Source of the DNA: CAZIRO01 sp964541595
GTDB taxonomy: Bacteria > Acidobacteriota > HRBIN11
Length of the DNA stretch: 5,370 bases
Reading direction: 5' to 3'
Assembly (NCBI GenBank): GCA_964541595.1
Contig: CAZIRO010000183.1
Location: forward strand, 1 to 5,370
Shown here in pieces: positions 1 through 5,370 of the stretch (within the stretch, counting starts at the first letter, position 1; every line of letters begins with the position of its first letter). The notes beneath the pieces are model-generated. The model did no database searches. It saw only the letters and a list, made by a program, of their open reading frames with translations, and had not been told where the DNA came from. A program made the translations under genes and the position numbers.

Positions 1-5
1 CGGAT

Positions 6-30
6 CCACCGGTGTGCCGGTGGCCACCGG
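6..30. repeat. overlapping GC-rich palindromes after the acyltransferase gene, possible transcript end
   Basis: CCACCGG (6-12), TGTG, CCGGTGG (17-23) makes a perfect 7-bp stem with a 4-nt loop. CCGGTGG (17-23) is also followed directly by CCACCGG (24-30), a perfect 14-bp palindrome, so the middle arm can pair either way. It lies about 60 nt beyond the acyltransferase stop. On the minus strand no T run follows within the window, so it is not a canonical intrinsic terminator; it may protect the 3' end or be part of a larger repeat cut by the window edge. Confidence 0.45.
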
Positions 31-90
31 TCTCCGGTCCCGGGTCTCAGGTGTCCGGCGGCAGGTCTCAGAGGGTCCGGTGGTTCCGGG
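29..90. repeat. degenerate short repeats of GGTCTC and TCCGG
   Basis: GGTCTC starts at 29, 43 and 64, spaced 14 and 21 bp; the last two copies extend to GGTCTCAG and each is followed within a few bases by TCCGG(C/T)GG. The stretch has low complexity and no supported gene. It may be a decayed tandem repeat in the intergenic tail. Confidence 0.4.
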
Positions 91-91
91 G

Positions 92-841
92 CTATCGGTA
101 GCGGATCACCCGTGCGGGTACCCCTACGGCCACCGCGCGGTCCGGAATATCGCGCAATACGATCGCACCGGCGCCGATGATGCAATCGCAACCGATGGTG
201 ACGCCGTCGTCGATAAATACATGGGCCCCGATCCAGGTGCCCCGACCGATGCGTACCCCCCGGGAGATGGTCGCCTGTGCGATCACCGGAACATCCGTAC
301 GGTCGTGCGCACGCGTGGCTCCCGCGATATAGACATACGGCGCGATGAGTACGTGGTCCTCGATAATGACCTCACGCGCCGACTGGATCAGGCAGTTCGC
401 ACCGATATTGACACCGTGTCCGATGCGAATGACGCCGCTGTGACAGACCACGTGCGTTCCCCGGCCAATAAAGACGTCGTGCCCGATTTCCAGATGAATC
501 GTATCTCCCGGTCCGCCACGGCCATCGATCAGCGCCAGGTCTTCAATGATCACCCGGTCGCCCAGCGCAATACGAAACGGCGCGCGTACGGTCACATACC
601 GACCGATCACCACACCGCGTCCCATGCGTGCGAATATCCATCGATATAGTTTCTGTCGCAACCAGAACCCCAGCGCACCGCCGAGTCCGGTCAGGGTGAT
701 GGTCAGCAATTCATAGCGAATCAGCGCGGACCATCGGGTATCGCCGACAAACAGGCGACGGTATTTTTCACGTGGCGGGATCCGTTCATCCGTGAGGAAC
801 GCCTGCTGTCGGGTTTTCGGGATCGATTCCGGCGCCTGCAC
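92..841 (-). CDS. hexapeptide-repeat (LbH) O-acyltransferase, WbbJ/LPS acetyltransferase type, 249 aa
   Basis: Likely transfers an acetyl or other acyl group from a CoA donor to a sugar of a surface polysaccharide or lipid-linked glycan. Residues 28-75 (RRLFVGDTRWSALIRYELLT, then a hydrophobic stretch and RQKLYRWIFARMGRGVVIG) match the N-terminal part found in acyltransferases of exopolysaccharide loci and may associate with the membrane. From about 79 to 246 there is a left-handed beta-helix of imperfect hexapeptides, including IGHDVFIGRG (119-128), IGHGVNIGAN (140-149), IGRGTWIGAH (198-207) and IGCDCIIGAG (216-225), closing with VGVPARVI (239-246). The loop at 172-188 (AGATRAHDRTDVPVIAQ) carries H179, a candidate catalytic His as in other family members. 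The start is GTG with GAGGGAG 9 nt upstream. It lies 45 nt after the TPR gene with no convincing terminator between them. Acceptor and acyl group cannot be determined. Confidence 0.92.
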   Translation of the reverse strand: MQAPESIPKTRQQAFLTDERIPPREKYRRLFVGDTRWSALIRYELLTITLTGLGGALGFWLRQKLYRWIFARMGRGVVIGRYVTVRAPFRIALGDRVIIEDLALIDGRGGPGDTIHLEIGHDVFIGRGTHVVCHSGVIRIGHGVNIGANCLIQSAREVIIEDHVLIAPYVYIAGATRAHDRTDVPVIAQATISRGVRIGRGTWIGAHVFIDDGVTIGCDCIIGAGAIVLRDIPDRAVAVGVPARVIRYR

Positions 842-850
842 GTCCGCACG

Positions 851-857
851 CTCCCTC
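851..857 (-). promoter_or_regulatory. ribosome binding site of the acyltransferase gene
   Basis: GAGGGAG on the minus strand, 9 nt before the GTG at 841. It supports GTG as the start; the next Met codon in frame is residue 73, inside the conserved part of the protein. Confidence 0.65.
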
Positions 858-886
858 AGGGGTTGAAATACCCGAACGTGAAGTGT

Positions 887-2893
887 TTACAGTTTACTGT
901 GGGATTTGCTGACGCCGGCCAGGCAGTTCGGACAGATCTTCTGAATCTTGGCGCGCACGGTATCCGGCCGGAAATCGATCGGCACGAACTGCATCTGTTC
1001 CGCAGCCTTCAGGGACGACTGCCAGTACCGGAGGGCCTCGTCCTTACGACCCAGTGCGAACACGATATCGCCGGCGTGGTCCAGGACAATGGGATCGCGA
1101 GATTCACGCCGCAGCACCTCCTGCATCCAGCGCCAGGCGGTCTGCGGGTCTCCCATTTTGTAATACACCCAGGCGAGGCTATCCAGATAAGCGGGATTTT
1201 CCGGATCCACGCGCAGTGCCCGTTCAATCAGCCGTTTGGCCTCCTCCAGGTGAATCCCCCGATCCGCCCACATGTATCCGAGATAATTCAACGACGGCGC
1301 GTGTTCGGGATTACGGTTCAACAGCTTCTGAAAGACCTGTTCCGCTTCCGCATACCGCTGCAAACGTTCCAGGGTGGACCCCCAGAGGAACAGTGTCGGC
1401 ACGTCTTCCGCACCGGCATCGATCCGACGTTGCAGGATGTCCAGCGCCTTCTTGTACTGATGTGTCCGATGGTAGAACTCGACCAGATCGATCCACGCAT
1501 CCGCACGGTCTTCCAGACGCGCGCGCAGCCGGGTTTCCGCATCGTCCAGTCGCCCCCGGGCTTCCAGCCACCGGACTTCCAGGAGCTGCCACCGATCCGG
1601 TTCATTTGGAAACTGTACAGCGGCCGCATCCAGCCACTGCCGGGCACGTTCGATCTGGCCGGCGCTCAATGCCCAGAGAATACAGTCTTCCAGGATGGCC
1701 GATCGTGCGGTGCGCACGCGTTCCCGGGCACAGATCTCCAGACTGTCCGTATACCGTCCCAGCCGTGCGAGTGCTGTTGCCCGATTCCAGAGGATCAGCG
1801 TCCGCAGTTCATCACGGCTTTCATTTCCCGGAGGAATCTGTGCTTCCAGTTGTTCACTCAACTGCTGCGCATATGCAGCGAGTTCCCGCCACCGGTACGC
1901 ACGTTCCAACAGGAACATCCGCAGGACCCGGGTTTCCCAACTCGCTTCGGTCGTATCCACGTGTTCGTCCAGAAACGCGATCCCGGCAGACGGGCCCTGG
2001 ACATCCGCGATCAAACGTGCTTTAAGACGCAGGATGGTCGGATTTTTCGGTAACGCCTGAAACGCGCGATCGATAATTTGCATAGCACGATCGTACTGAC
2101 GCGTACGCCGCAACAGGCGGATCAGGTCTTCCAGCAGGTCCACCGCGTCCGTCTTTTGTTGCCAGCCGCGCTCGAGAATGTCGATGGCTTCCTGCAGGCG
2201 GTTCTGTTCCTGGAGAAACTCGGCATACTGCCGATAGGCGTCCGGGTCGGTGGGTGCGATCTGGATATACCGCCGGAGGGTACGTTCTGCATTGGTGCGG
2301 TCACCTTTTGCCCGGTAGGCCTCGTACAGGGGCATACAGATGGATTCCGTGTATTGTGCGATGGTATTCAAATACCGTTCCCCGAGGGCAATGGTGCGGT
2401 CGTACTGCTGCTGGCGGTTCAGCAGTTGCAGCAGTCGGCCCGCGATCCGGCCGTTCGGCGAGAGTTCCACATACCGCATGTATGCCTGAATGGCCTTTTC
2501 GATGTCCGTCTCGTCCTGACGGAAGAGGACCCGATACTCGTAGATCTGTCCGAGGTCGCGCCACGCATCTGCAAGATCGGGTTCGTGCTGCACCGCCTGC
2601 GTGAATGCGCGCACCGCGTCTTCCAGTCGACCGGTCCGGCGGTATAACAGTCCGAGGGCGTAGTAAATATACCCCGGAGATGTCGCATGTTGCAGGGCTT
2701 CCCGATAGAGCCGTTCGGCGTCATCGTAGCGGTTATGCAACTCTGCCAGCCGCGCCTGCATGTAAGCCACGTACGCCCGTGCGGCGTTCACCCCGGACTG
2801 TTGCGGGGATTCCACGCCAGCGTGGACACCACCGATACCCACCACCAGTACAAGACAAATGGCAGCGCTCAGATATCTCCATCGAACGTTCAC
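887..2893 (-). CDS. exported tetratricopeptide-repeat protein, 668 aa
   Basis: Probable periplasmic protein-interaction scaffold; no enzymatic domain seen. Residues 1-25 form a Sec signal peptide: basic MNVRWR, a hydrophobic core at 8-22, and cleavage likely after VHA (23-25). There is no lipobox. The rest is almost continuous TPR-type helical hairpins, clearest at 37-70, 74-107 (YALGLLYRRTGRLEDAVRAF), 215-248, 366-395, 503-530, 534-567, 568-600 and 604-634. The C-terminal block (LNYLGYMWADRG, then PAYLDSLAWVYYKMGD, then LDHAGDIVFALGRKDEA) resembles a conserved module of large TPR proteins from many Gram-negative bacteria. The protein ends in a short tail with a CPNC motif (654-657). The start is GTG, overlapping the dehydrogenase stop as GTGA, with a weak GGGTGG 7 nt upstream; initiation is therefore probably coupled to translation of the upstream gene. 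Exact role unknown; assembly or export of envelope polymers is possible given the acyltransferase downstream. Confidence 0.9.
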   Translation of the reverse strand: MNVRWRYLSAAICLVLVVGIGGVHAGVESPQQSGVNAARAYVAYMQARLAELHNRYDDAERLYREALQHATSPGYIYYALGLLYRRTGRLEDAVRAFTQAVQHEPDLADAWRDLGQIYEYRVLFRQDETDIEKAIQAYMRYVELSPNGRIAGRLLQLLNRQQQYDRTIALGERYLNTIAQYTESICMPLYEAYRAKGDRTNAERTLRRYIQIAPTDPDAYRQYAEFLQEQNRLQEAIDILERGWQQKTDAVDLLEDLIRLLRRTRQYDRAMQIIDRAFQALPKNPTILRLKARLIADVQGPSAGIAFLDEHVDTTEASWETRVLRMFLLERAYRWRELAAYAQQLSEQLEAQIPPGNESRDELRTLILWNRATALARLGRYTDSLEICARERVRTARSAILEDCILWALSAGQIERARQWLDAAAVQFPNEPDRWQLLEVRWLEARGRLDDAETRLRARLEDRADAWIDLVEFYHRTHQYKKALDILQRRIDAGAEDVPTLFLWGSTLERLQRYAEAEQVFQKLLNRNPEHAPSLNYLGYMWADRGIHLEEAKRLIERALRVDPENPAYLDSLAWVYYKMGDPQTAWRWMQEVLRRESRDPIVLDHAGDIVFALGRKDEALRYWQSSLKAAEQMQFVPIDFRPDTVRAKIQKICPNCLAGVSKSHSKL

Positions 2894-4350
2894 GACAGAT
2901 CCACCCAGACACTTTTCACCTGAGTATACATCTCCAGCGCGTGTTTGCCCAGTTCACGTCCGAAACCGCTGTGCTGGTATCCGCCGAATGGCATGGCCGG
3001 ATCGTACAGATTGTATGCATTCACCCAGACCGTTCCCGCACGAATCGACCGTGCGAACCGGTGCGCCTTTTTGATATCTCGCGTCCAGACCGCGGCCGCC
3101 AGCCCGTATATCGTGTCGTTCGCCACGCGGAGGGCCTCCTCCTCGTCCCGTACCGGAATGACAGCCAGAACGGGGCCGAAGATCTCTTCCCGGGCGATCG
3201 TATGGTCCGGGGAAACAGTGTCAAAGATCGTGGGCAGGTAGTAATACCCGCGGGGCAGATCGGGACGCCGGCCGCCAATGACCAGTCGATCGCCTTCCTC
3301 CAGCGCGCGGGCGACGTAATGTTCCACCTTTTCCAGCTGCGCCCGATTCGCCAGCGGCCCCATCCGTGTTTTCGGATCGAGCGGATCCCCCGGTCGGAGT
3401 TTTTCCGCGCGCTGTTTGAGTTTCTCCAGTAACGTATCGTGCACGCGCGCATCCACAATGAGCCGCGATCCGGCAGCACATACTTCACCCTGATTGTAAA
3501 AGATGCCAATATACGCACCGCGCACCGCCGCATCCAGATCGGCATCGGCGAGCACGATGTTCGGAGATTTGCCCCCGAGTTCCAGAGTGACCTGTTTGAG
3601 CGTATCCGCCGCGGCCCGCATGATCCATTTGCCAGTTTCCGTACTCCCGGTAAAGGCGATCTTGGCCACCCCCGGATGCGTGACCAGGGCCCGTCCGGTT
3701 TCTGCACCGGGACCGGTGACGACGTTGAAAATCCCCGGAGGGGCATCCGCCTCCTGAAAGATTTCGGCGAGTTTGAGCACACTCAAGGGGGTACTCTCGG
3801 AGGGTTTCAGCACGACGGTATTCCCGCAGGCGAGCGCCGGCGCGATCTTCCAGACGGCCAGCAGCAACGGGAAGTTCCACGGTGTAATCGCAGCACACAC
3901 ACCAATCGGTTCCCGCAGGGTATAACAGAACGCGGGCCACTTCGTCGGGACGGTTTCACCGTGGATCTTCGTGACCCAACCGGCGTAATAGTGAAACAGT
4001 TCGGCGACCATCGGGATATCGACATTGCGATTGTCACGGATCGGTTTGCCGGCGTCGATCGACTCGAGATAGGCGAGTTCCACCCGATGTGCCCAGACGA
4101 GATCCCCGATCTTCCAGAGCAGTCGACTCCGGTCATAGGGAGACATCCGCGCCCACGGACCGTCTGTAAATGCCTGCTGCGCTGCGCGTACAGCGCGATC
4201 CACATCCGCCGCATCTGCCAGAGCAACTTCCATAATGGGCGTTTCCGTCGCCGGATTGATGGTGAGAAACGTTCGACCGGATTGGCTATCGACGAATTCC
4301 CCGTTGATGAACAGTTTGCCAGGGGGCAAAGTGACCGGTGCTTGTGTCAT
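2890..4350 (-). CDS. NAD-dependent aldehyde dehydrogenase family protein, 486 aa
   Basis: Oxidises an aldehyde to the carboxylic acid with NAD+, in the cytoplasm. Numbering from the start used here: TPWNFP (156-161) holds the catalytic Asn N159; VVLKPSE (179-185) ends in a Glu (E185) at the position that favours NAD+ over NADP+; FTGSTETGK (234-241) is the Rossmann-fold loop; LELGGK (256-261) carries the general base E257; NQGEVCAAGSR (286-296) has the nucleophile C291; EEIFGPV (388-394) has the cofactor-binding E389. The C-terminal PFGGYQHSGFGRELG is family-typical, and the length is normal. The ALDH1/ALDH2/betaine-aldehyde/phenylacetaldehyde branch fits best, but the substrate cannot be read from sequence. 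Start 4350 is preferred because GAGGG lies 8 nt upstream. An in-frame ATG at 4365 overlaps the crotonase stop as ATGA but has no clear Shine-Dalgarno. The stop overlaps the next start (GTGA). All catalytic residues are intact. Confidence 0.95.
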   Translation of the reverse strand: MTQAPVTLPPGKLFINGEFVDSQSGRTFLTINPATETPIMEVALADAADVDRAVRAAQQAFTDGPWARMSPYDRSRLLWKIGDLVWAHRVELAYLESIDAGKPIRDNRNVDIPMVAELFHYYAGWVTKIHGETVPTKWPAFCYTLREPIGVCAAITPWNFPLLLAVWKIAPALACGNTVVLKPSESTPLSVLKLAEIFQEADAPPGIFNVVTGPGAETGRALVTHPGVAKIAFTGSTETGKWIMRAAADTLKQVTLELGGKSPNIVLADADLDAAVRGAYIGIFYNQGEVCAAGSRLIVDARVHDTLLEKLKQRAEKLRPGDPLDPKTRMGPLANRAQLEKVEHYVARALEEGDRLVIGGRRPDLPRGYYYLPTIFDTVSPDHTIAREEIFGPVLAVIPVRDEEEALRVANDTIYGLAAAVWTRDIKKAHRFARSIRAGTVWVNAYNLYDPAMPFGGYQHSGFGRELGKHALEMYTQVKSVWVDLS

Positions 4351-4358
4351 GGACGGTT

Positions 4359-4363
4359 CCCTC
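4359..4363 (-). promoter_or_regulatory. ribosome binding site of the aldehyde dehydrogenase gene
   Basis: GAGGG on the minus strand, 8 nt before the ATG at 4350. Its first two bases are the last two of the crotonase TGA stop, so a ribosome finishing the first gene would sit on the site. This favours the 4350 start over the in-frame ATG at 4365. Confidence 0.6.
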
Positions 4364-5150
4364 ATTTGCCGGTAAATTGGGCCTGACGTTTTTCCAGGTA
4401 TGCGGTCAATCCCTCGCGTGCGTCCTCACTGAGAAAGAGTTGCTGCTGCAGTTCACGTTCCACCATGAGTCCACCGGTGAACAGCGTCTCATGGGCGACC
4501 TGGACCGCACGCTTGATGCGTCCTACCGCATAGGCCGCTTTGTTCGGCGGCAGGAACTGACGGGCGTAATCCAGTACCTGATCCATGAAGTTGTCGCCTT
4601 CGAAAATATGGTGAATGAGGCCGATCTCCAGTGCCTCTTCCAGTGTCAGCAGCCGCCCCGTGACCATCATCTCCATCGCACGCCCCTTCCCGATCAGACG
4701 ACTCAACCGCTGCGTCCCACCGGTGCCCGGTAACACACCGAGATTGACCTCCGGTAATCCGATCCGGGCGTTCGGGTTTTTCTTTGCGATGCGAATGTCA
4801 CATGCGAGTGCGACTTCCAGACCGCCGCCGACACAGTGGCCTTCAATGGCAGCGATGACGAGTTTCGGTGTATTTTCCAAACGGTTCAGCGTTTCATTCG
4901 CATGCAGACAGAAATAGTACTTGAACGAAGGGCTGACCTCCGACAGCATACGAATGTCCGCACCAGCACAGAAAAACTTGTTGCCCGCGCCCCGAACGAT
5001 GATCACATAGATATCGTCGTCCATCCGGGCGTCGAGAATGGCCTCGTCGAGTTCCCGCATCAGGTCATACGTATAACAATTCGCCGGGGGGTTGTTCAGT
5101 TCCATGATCGCAATACCGTCCTGTTTGGAATAAAGAATGAGATCGCCCAT
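4362..5150 (-). CDS. enoyl-CoA hydratase/isomerase (crotonase) family protein, 262 aa
   Basis: Likely hydrates a trans-2-enoyl-CoA to the 3-hydroxyacyl-CoA in the cytoplasm. What is seen: a full-length crotonase fold of the usual size (about 260 aa). The first oxyanion-hole segment is FCAGADI (residues 60-66). The second is IEGHCVGGGLEVALACD (102-118), followed by GLPEVNLGVLPGTGGTQRL (131-149). E112 and E134 match the two catalytic glutamates of classical hydratases (E144 and E164 in the rat mitochondrial enzyme), which supports hydratase rather than isomerase or lyase activity. The stretch between them is two residues longer than in the rat enzyme. The C-terminus (EGLTAYLEKRQAQF) is typical. 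The start at 5150 is chosen because GAGGAGG lies 7 nt upstream; the frame stays open to 5336, but that extension has no family similarity. First gene of the likely operon. Substrate is unknown; beta-oxidation or a related CoA pathway is inferred. Confidence 0.93.
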   Translation of the reverse strand: MGDLILYSKQDGIAIMELNNPPANCYTYDLMRELDEAILDARMDDDIYVIIVRGAGNKFFCAGADIRMLSEVSPSFKYYFCLHANETLNRLENTPKLVIAAIEGHCVGGGLEVALACDIRIAKKNPNARIGLPEVNLGVLPGTGGTQRLSRLIGKGRAMEMMVTGRLLTLEEALEIGLIHHIFEGDNFMDQVLDYARQFLPPNKAAYAVGRIKRAVQVAHETLFTGGLMVERELQQQLFLSEDAREGLTAYLEKRQAQFTGK

Positions 5151-5157
5151 GGAATAT

Positions 5158-5164
5158 CCTCCTC
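5158..5164 (-). promoter_or_regulatory. strong ribosome binding site of the crotonase gene
   Basis: GAGGAGG on the minus strand, 7 nt before the ATG at 5150. It decides the start: the open frame continues upstream to 5336, but none of the earlier Met codons is followed by family-like sequence. Confidence 0.85.
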
Positions 5165-5214
5165 GTTTGGGGTGATGTGCGGTCGGGTTGGTATTCGGAT
5201 GCGTAAAAGTCCCC

Positions 5215-5226
5215 GCAGTGCACTGC
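5215..5226. repeat. perfect 12-bp palindrome GCAGTGCACTGC
   Basis: A perfect dyad in the predicted leader, roughly 25-35 nt downstream of the inferred transcription start. It could bind a dimeric repressor. An alternative pairing, CGCAG (5214-5218) with CTGCG (5226-5230), leaves a 7-nt loop. Confidence 0.5.
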
Positions 5227-5256
5227 TGCGATCGGATTGCCGTATGGCGCGCGGTC

Positions 5257-5285
5257 ATTGTATCGGAAATGAGACAGCAGAACAA
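5257..5285 (-). promoter_or_regulatory. candidate sigma70-type promoter of the operon
   Basis: Reading the minus strand, TTGTTC (5285-5280) and TACAAT (5262-5257) are separated by 17 bp. The -10 box differs from TATAAT at one position; the -35 box shares only its first three bases with TTGACA. Transcription would begin near 5250, giving a leader of about 100 nt before the crotonase start. No better pair was found in the 220 bp upstream of the gene. The weak -35 suggests a promoter needing an activator, or one under repression, which fits the repeats around it. The call rests on inspection only. Confidence 0.45.
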
Positions 5286-5322
5286 GCGTGTGTCCCTGCA
5301 ATCGGGACAGGCAAATGAGACA
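5267..5322 (-). repeat. 10-bp direct repeat TGTCTCATTT flanking and inside the promoter
   Basis: On the minus strand TGTCTCATTT occurs at 5322-5313 and again at 5276-5267, 46 bp apart start to start. The second copy lies wholly inside the 17-bp spacer of the candidate promoter, the first upstream of the -35 box. This arrangement is typical of operator pairs, but no known regulator motif was recognised. Confidence 0.5.
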
Positions 5323-5326
5323 CGCT
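5285..5326. repeat. nested inverted repeats just upstream of the -35 box
   Basis: The inner repeat is TGTCCC (5291-5296), 7 nt, GGGACA (5304-5309). The outer repeat pairs AGCGTGTGTC (5285-5294) with GAGACACGCT (5317-5326), 9 of 10 positions complementary. The two pairings share bases 5291-5294, so they are alternatives. The position next to the -35 box suits a regulator-binding site; being upstream of the predicted transcript start, it is unlikely to act as RNA. Confidence 0.45.
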
Positions 5327-5370
5327 GGAATCCCATACGGTCATGCGCTATCCCCCGCCCATGCGATGCC

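Noticed and set aside
1..91. CRISPR array or insertion-sequence end
   Set aside because: The repeats are too short and irregular, with no uniform spacers and no transposase fragment.
14..649. 211-codon open frame on the plus strand
   Set aside because: Antisense to the acyltransferase; its Asp/Arg-rich pattern mirrors the hexapeptide repeats read in reverse.
889..900. ACAGTTTACTGT dyad at the end of the TPR gene as a terminator
   Set aside because: A 5-bp AT-rich stem with a 2-nt loop and no T tract is too weak, and the next gene follows after 45 nt.
863..2053. 396-codon open frame on the plus strand
   Set aside because: It lies opposite the TPR gene; the predicted protein has no recognisable domain, is rich in Pro, Arg and Gln, and appears to be a by-product of codon bias on the minus strand.
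3439..4386. 315-codon open frame on the plus strand
   Set aside because: Antisense to the aldehyde dehydrogenase, whose catalytic motifs are all intact; no domain, and no reason to prefer it.
2890..5150. Hydroxycinnamoyl-CoA hydratase-lyase plus vanillin dehydrogenase pair (Ech/Vdh type)
   Set aside because: A crotonase next to an aldehyde dehydrogenase suggests this, but as I recall the lyase has Ser at the first glutamate position and Trp after the second (SEINWG). Here the residues are E112 and PEVNLG, as in ordinary hydratases, and no CoA ligase is present.
5151..5336. 62-residue N-terminal extension of the crotonase
   Set aside because: It precedes the strong GAGGAGG site, has no family similarity, and covers the candidate promoter and repeats.
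5240..5340. 8-bp inverted pair CCGTATGG (5240-5247) and CCATACGG (5333-5340)
   Set aside because: Arms are 85 bp apart and of a length expected by chance in 220 bp.

Overview
The window carries four genes, all on the minus strand and read right to left: enoyl-CoA hydratase/isomerase (crotonase) family protein, NAD-type aldehyde dehydrogenase, a large exported tetratricopeptide-repeat (TPR) protein, and a left-handed beta-helix (hexapeptide) acyltransferase. The first three genes are tightly packed: 11 nt or a 4-nt ATGA overlap between the first two (depending on the start chosen), and a 4-nt GTGA overlap between the second and third. The fourth follows after 45 nt. This layout fits one operon.

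Organism: a bacterium with moderately high GC, purine-rich Shine-Dalgarno sequences (GAGGAGG, GAGGG, GAGGGAG) and two GTG starts. The TPR protein has a Sec signal peptide. The acyltransferase belongs to a type common in exopolysaccharide or lipopolysaccharide loci, so a didermic (Gram-negative) cell is likely. Strong Shine-Dalgarno sites argue against typical Bacteroidota. The phylum cannot be settled from the sequence; an environmental lineage outside the well-studied model bacteria is an inference only.

Layout: 5151-5370 is the region upstream of the first gene. It holds a sigma70-like promoter candidate (TTGTTC, 17 bp, TACAAT), a 10-bp direct repeat with one copy inside the promoter spacer, a nested inverted repeat just upstream of the -35 box, and a perfect 12-bp palindrome in the predicted leader. 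4362-5150 is the crotonase gene, 2890-4350 the aldehyde dehydrogenase, 887-2893 the TPR gene and 92-841 the acyltransferase. 1-91 is a non-coding tail rich in CCGG, GGTCTC and a 14-bp palindrome, possibly marking the end of the transcript.

How the genes might work together: the hydratase and dehydrogenase are cytoplasmic and could act on acyl-CoA and aldehyde intermediates of lipid or aromatic breakdown. The TPR protein is probably periplasmic and the acyltransferase modifies an envelope or surface glycan. A shared pathway is not evident, so co-transcription may reflect shared regulation. No clearly new system is visible. The main items worth checking are the regulatory architecture at 5210-5330 and the odd pairing of metabolic and envelope genes in one coupled operon.
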